Below are positions 6,922 through 9,054 of a DNA stretch of 9,054 nt, piece after piece. The position numbers and the translations under genes are program-made. Every line of letters starts with the position of its first letter. Position 1 is the stretch's first letter. The notes under the pieces were generated by a model. The model made no database searches and was not told the origin of the DNA. It worked only from the letters and a program-made list of their open reading frames with translations. Origin of the DNA: VFMC01 sp037131575 (GTDB taxonomy: Bacteria > Actinomycetota > Acidimicrobiia > Acidimicrobiales > Ilumatobacteraceae); NCBI GenBank assembly GCA_037131575.1, contig JBAXQV010000131.1, positions 1 to 9,054 on the forward strand. Direction: 5' to 3'.

Positions 6922-7650
6922 ATGAGCATCGCCACCGACCAACGCCACCTCCTCAGCCGCCTCCAACACGAGTGGAACCACCTCGCCCATTCCCCCAGCG
7001 CTCTCTCCACCGCGAGGAGTTGGCCACTGGTGATCGAGCGGTTCGACTCTCTCGACGATCTCCTACGCGCTGCGGGGTACGGCCGTGTGCAACAGGGCCG
7101 CCACGACGACGACGAGGTATTGGGCGGCCTCGTTCAGTTGGCCCGTGAGCATGATCTGGCCGCACGGGTGGTGTTGCAGCGGCTGCTGCCCGGTATCAGC
7201 AGTGTGAGCCGGCGACGAGCCCGGCACAGCGGCTGCCCGCTCGAGGCGGTCGACGAACTCCTCGCTGCCGCATGGACCGTCATCCGCACGTTCGACGTCG
7301 AGCGCCATCCGGCCTATGTGGCCGCCACCTTGTTGCGCACCATCGAGTACCACGCGTTCCGGCGCGAACACCGACGCAAGGCCCAGTTCATCCCCATGGC
7401 CACCGACACCTTCGATCACCTCCCTGCCCCCGTCGACACGCCGGCACCGATCGACGAGTGGCGCGATCTCATGGCCGATGCCGCCGCTGCCGGTATGGCG
7501 CCCGCCGACCTCGAGTTGGTCGATCGCCTCGCCCACGGCGAGTCGACTCAGGCGGTGGCAGCCACCCGGCAAGTGACCGATCGCACCATTCGCAATCATC
7601 GACGTGCTGTGGTGCATCGCCTACGCGAAGTGACCCGAGCGACGCGGTAG
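6922..7650 (+). CDS. Sigma-70-like DNA-binding regulator (atypical)
   Basis: A 242-residue soluble protein that looks like a divergent RNA polymerase sigma factor or a related HTH regulator. Residues 79-152 resemble sigma region 2: a helical stretch LAARVVLQRLLPGISSVSRR, then an aromatic- and Arg-rich segment with W118 and YHAFRREHRRK (143-153). A linker of about 40 residues follows. Residues 196-236 form a helix-turn-helix like sigma region 4 or LuxR, with GESTQAVAATRQVTDRTIRNHRR as its core. The N-terminal 75 residues are an extra segment I do not recognise. The ATG at 6922 is chosen over an upstream in-frame GTG at 6829, because the latter would overlap the promoter region. The gene is divergent from the EccC-like ATPase and 26 bases before the phosphatase homologue, so it may control one or both. 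No anti-sigma gene with a recognisable zinc motif is adjacent. Confidence 0.7.
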   Translation: MSIATDQRHLLSRLQHEWNHLAHSPSALSTARSWPLVIERFDSLDDLLRAAGYGRVQQGRHDDDEVLGGLVQLAREHDLAARVVLQRLLPGISSVSRRRARHSGCPLEAVDELLAAAWTVIRTFDVERHPAYVAATLLRTIEYHAFRREHRRKAQFIPMATDTFDHLPAPVDTPAPIDEWRDLMADAAAAGMAPADLELVDRLAHGESTQAVAATRQVTDRTIRNHRRAVVHRLREVTRATR

Positions 7651-7664
7651 GCACCGTTTGCGGG

Positions 7665-7670
7665 TACGGT
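7665..7670 (+). promoter_or_regulatory. Candidate -10 element for a leaderless transcript of the phosphatase homologue
   Basis: TACGGT fits the actinobacterial TAnnnT pattern. It ends six bases before the GTG at 7677, which places transcription start on the start codon itself, as in leaderless genes. No Shine-Dalgarno sequence precedes the GTG. No convincing -35 box is seen 17 bases upstream. Confidence 0.35.
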
Positions 7671-7676
7671 TATCAC

Positions 7677-8258
7677 GTGAGTTCGTCCGTTTTGATGATG
7701 TGTACTGCCAATGTGTGCCAGTCGCCAATGGCTGCAGCTTTTCTTCAGCAACATCTCCGGAGCGCGGGCTTCGACAACGATGTGCGGTCGGCCGGAACCC
7801 TGAAGACAAAGGCGCCCACCGACCCACAAGCCATCGCCACCTTGCAGGCCATGGGCGTTGACATTTCGGGTCATCAACCTCGGGAAATGTCCAAAGAAAT
7901 ACTGAATTCTGACGGGCAAGGGCTGATCATCACCATGACCCGCGCGCAACTCAGGGCCGTGGTTGCATTCGATCGAAATGCGTGGATTCGCACGTTCACA
8001 TTGAAAGAACTCGTGCGTCGGCTCTCCGCCGATTCGATGGAAGAACAGCACGTTCGCCCCACTCTTCCTGCAGGGAAAACACTCACCGAATGGGCGGCAC
8101 GTGTGTGCGCAGGCCGTCGCGCCGCTGACCTGGTCGACGACGACGAAGCCGACGATCTCACCGATCCGTTCGGCGGGCCGGCAAGTTCGGTGCGGTCGAG
8201 TGCCCAGGAGTTGGCGATGCTCACTCGGCTCCTCGTCGAGTGCGTGCCCTGGGCCTGA
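7677..8258 (+). CDS. Low-molecular-weight protein tyrosine phosphatase homologue with altered P-loop (C-X5-Q)
   Basis: A 193-residue cytoplasmic protein of the low-molecular-weight phosphotyrosine phosphatase family, which normally removes phosphate from tyrosine through a Cys-X5-Arg loop. The loop is at the expected N-terminal place: SSVLMMCTANVCQSPMAA, with catalytic C9. Position 15, normally the phosphate-binding arginine, is glutamine (codon CAG). The general-acid DP motif is kept (D163-P164 in DPFGG), as are SAGT (38-41) and the family stretch TMTRAQLRAVV (86-96). At 193 residues it is longer than the usual 150-160. The GTG at 7677 is chosen because it includes the first beta strand; ATG codons at 7695 and 7698 would remove it. 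Parts are clearly richer in A+T than the neighbours: 7861-7920 is 45% GC by count. It may be a weak phosphatase, a phosphate-binding protein or inactive. Confidence 0.85.
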   Translation: MSSSVLMMCTANVCQSPMAAAFLQQHLRSAGFDNDVRSAGTLKTKAPTDPQAIATLQAMGVDISGHQPREMSKEILNSDGQGLIITMTRAQLRAVVAFDRNAWIRTFTLKELVRRLSADSMEEQHVRPTLPAGKTLTEWAARVCAGRRAADLVDDDEADDLTDPFGGPASSVRSSAQELAMLTRLLVECVPWA

Positions 8259-8274
8259 GCTGCACGAACCGGCA

Positions 8275-8338
8275 ACGGCCAGCACCCCGAACGGCCAGCA
8301 CCCCGAACGGCCGTCAGACTGAACCGCCGTCAGACCGA
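8275..8338. repeat. Four 16-bp tandem units at the convergent gene junction
   Basis: Units at 8275-8290 and 8291-8306 are identical (ACGGCCAGCACCCCGA). Units at 8307-8322 (ACGGCCGTCAGACTGA) and 8323-8338 (ACCGCCGTCAGACCGA) are variants, and a partial copy may follow. The array fills most of the space between the phosphatase homologue and the copper ATPase, and contains the stop codon of the latter (8330-8332). ACGGCC (8291-8296) can pair with GGCCGT (8309-8314), but there is no T-run, so it is not a clear intrinsic terminator. Confidence 0.8.
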
Positions 8339-9054
8339 ACGGAACCGGCGCAGTCGCAGGCTGTTGCTCACCACGAACACGCTCGAGAATGCCATGGCTG
8401 CGCTGGCCAACACCGGTGACAGCCTGCCGGTGGCTGCGAGCGGAATTGCCGCCACGTTGTAGGCGAACGCCCAGAACAGGTTGCCCTTGATGGTGGCCAG
8501 GGTGCGCCGACTGAGCCGCACCGCATCGACCACGGCGGGGATTTCGGCTCGCATCACGGTGAGGTCGCTCGCCTCGATGGCCACATCGGTACCCGAGCCC
8601 ATGGCGATACCGAGATCGGCCTGCGCCAACGCCGCTGCATCGTTCACCCCATCGCCCACCATCGCCACCACACACCCATCGGCCTGCAGCGCACGAACCA
8701 CTGCCACTTTGCCGGCCGGGAGCACCTCGGCGAACACATCGGCGGGGTCGATGCCCACCTCGGCTGCCACCGCCGCCGCGATGGGTGCCGCGTCGCCGGT
8801 GAGCAATACGGGCCGCAACCCGAGCGCCCGCAATGCGGCGATGCCGTCGCGGCTCGTGGGCTTCACCGAATCGGCCAAGGCGATGCGCCCGATCACTCGA
8901 CCATTCACCACCACTTCCACCACCGTCGCCGCTCGCATCGGAGCTGAGGCGGCAGCCGACGCGGCACCCGACGCGGCACCCGACGCAGCACCCGAGCCAG
9001 CACCCGACCCGGCAGCCGACCCTGGCTCGGTGGCCAAGCCCGGCCCGGCCCGAC
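8330..9054 (-). CDS. copA: Cu(I)-exporting P1B-type ATPase, C-terminal part (partial, N-terminus outside window)
   Basis: The last 241 or so residues of an inner-membrane copper-transporting P-type ATPase that uses ATP to export Cu(I). Visible parts are the end of the N domain (VVVNGRVIGRIALADSVKPTS), the phosphorylation-domain motifs TGD (8792-8800) and GDGVNDA (8636-8656), and the last two membrane helices. Helix 7 has the P1B-1 signature N-x6-Y-N-x4-P (NLFWAFAYNVAAIP). Helix 8 has M-x2-S-S-x5-N-S (MAFSSVFVVSNS). Together these mark a monovalent copper pump. The DKTGT site, metal-binding domain and first six helices lie beyond the right edge; the frame is open to 9054, so the TTG at 9037 should not be taken as the start. 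An Ala/Gly/Ser-rich insert encoded by a 12-bp repeat precedes VVEVVVNG, inside the N domain. The gene is convergent with the phosphatase homologue and appears unrelated to it in function. Confidence 0.93.
   Translation of the reverse strand, partial: RAGPGLATEPGSAAGSGAGSGAASGAASGAASAAASAPMRAATVVEVVVNGRVIGRIALADSVKPTSRDGIAALRALGLRPVLLTGDAAPIAAAVAAEVGIDPADVFAEVLPAGKVAVVRALQADGCVVAMVGDGVNDAAALAQADLGIAMGSGTDVAIEASDLTVMRAEIPAVVDAVRLSRRTLATIKGNLFWAFAYNVAAIPLAATGRLSPVLASAAMAFSSVFVVSNSLRLRRFRSV
8949..9020. repeat. Six 12-bp tandem units encoding an Ala/Gly/Ser linker in the copper ATPase
   Basis: Six contiguous 12-bp units (consensus GCGGCACCCGAC) run from 8949 to 9020; units two and three are identical and the rest differ at one to three positions. 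In the ATPase frame they encode a four-residue SGAA-type repeat. The stretch lies just before the last strand of the nucleotide-binding domain, where CopA proteins normally have only a short loop. Slippage-prone repeats of this sort often vary in number between strains. Confidence 0.8.

Noticed and set aside
8275..8338. Short CRISPR-like array
   Set aside because: The 16-bp units are directly adjacent with no spacers, and no cas gene is present.
9035..9037. TTG as the start of a short copper ATPase fragment
   Set aside because: The frame remains open to the window edge, and a functional P-type ATPase needs the upstream DKTGT site and six helices, so this is the end of a full gene cut by the window.

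Overview
This is a GC-rich window, with GTG as well as ATG starts and very close gene packing. It reads as chromosomal DNA of an actinobacterium (Actinomycetota). An EccC-type ATPase, a sigma-like regulator with its gene divergent from it, and an apparently leaderless gene fit that phylum. A member of the Acidimicrobiia is possible, but nothing here settles the class. I see no rRNA, tRNA, CRISPR array, insertion sequence or integrase. No stretch over 300 bases lacks a gene.

Layout, left to right. (1) 1-1685, minus: the N-terminal 561 codons of a molybdenum hydroxylase of the xanthine dehydrogenase family, with the [2Fe-2S] domain fused directly to the Mo-binding domain; it runs off the left edge. 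(2) 1686-1818: a 133-base spacer with a perfect 11-bp inverted repeat and a strong Shine-Dalgarno sequence in front of a tiny leader-like frame. (3) 1819-2757, minus: a nitrilase-superfamily amidohydrolase very like N-carbamoyl-D-amino acid hydrolase. (4) 2765-6775, minus: a 1336-residue FHA/two-TM/three-ATPase protein of the EccC/EssC (type VII secretion) family. Only its first ATPase module keeps a canonical Walker A. (5) 6776-6921: a divergent promoter region. (6) 6922-7650, plus: a sigma-70-like or HTH regulator. (7) 7677-8258, plus: a low-molecular-weight protein tyrosine phosphatase homologue whose P-loop arginine is replaced by glutamine. (8) 8259-8338: a short convergent junction made almost entirely of a 16-bp tandem repeat. 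(9) 8330-9054, minus: the C-terminal part of a Cu(I) P1B-type ATPase with an Ala/Ser/Gly-rich repeat insert; it runs off the right edge.

The minus genes 6775->2765->2757->1819->1685->1 lie head to tail, the ATPase and amidohydrolase only 7 bases apart, so they may share a transcript. The amidohydrolase and Mo hydroxylase could act together on a cyclic amide, ureide or purine-type compound; this is inference. The EccC-like ATPase with its FHA domain, the sigma-like regulator and the degenerate phosphatase form the most interesting cluster. No WXG100 substrate, EccB, EccD, EccE or mycosin gene is in the window, so a complete type VII system is not demonstrated.

A recurring oddity is a set of short tandem repeats (12, 16 and 18 bp). 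Those inside genes are in frame and encode low-complexity linkers or tails.
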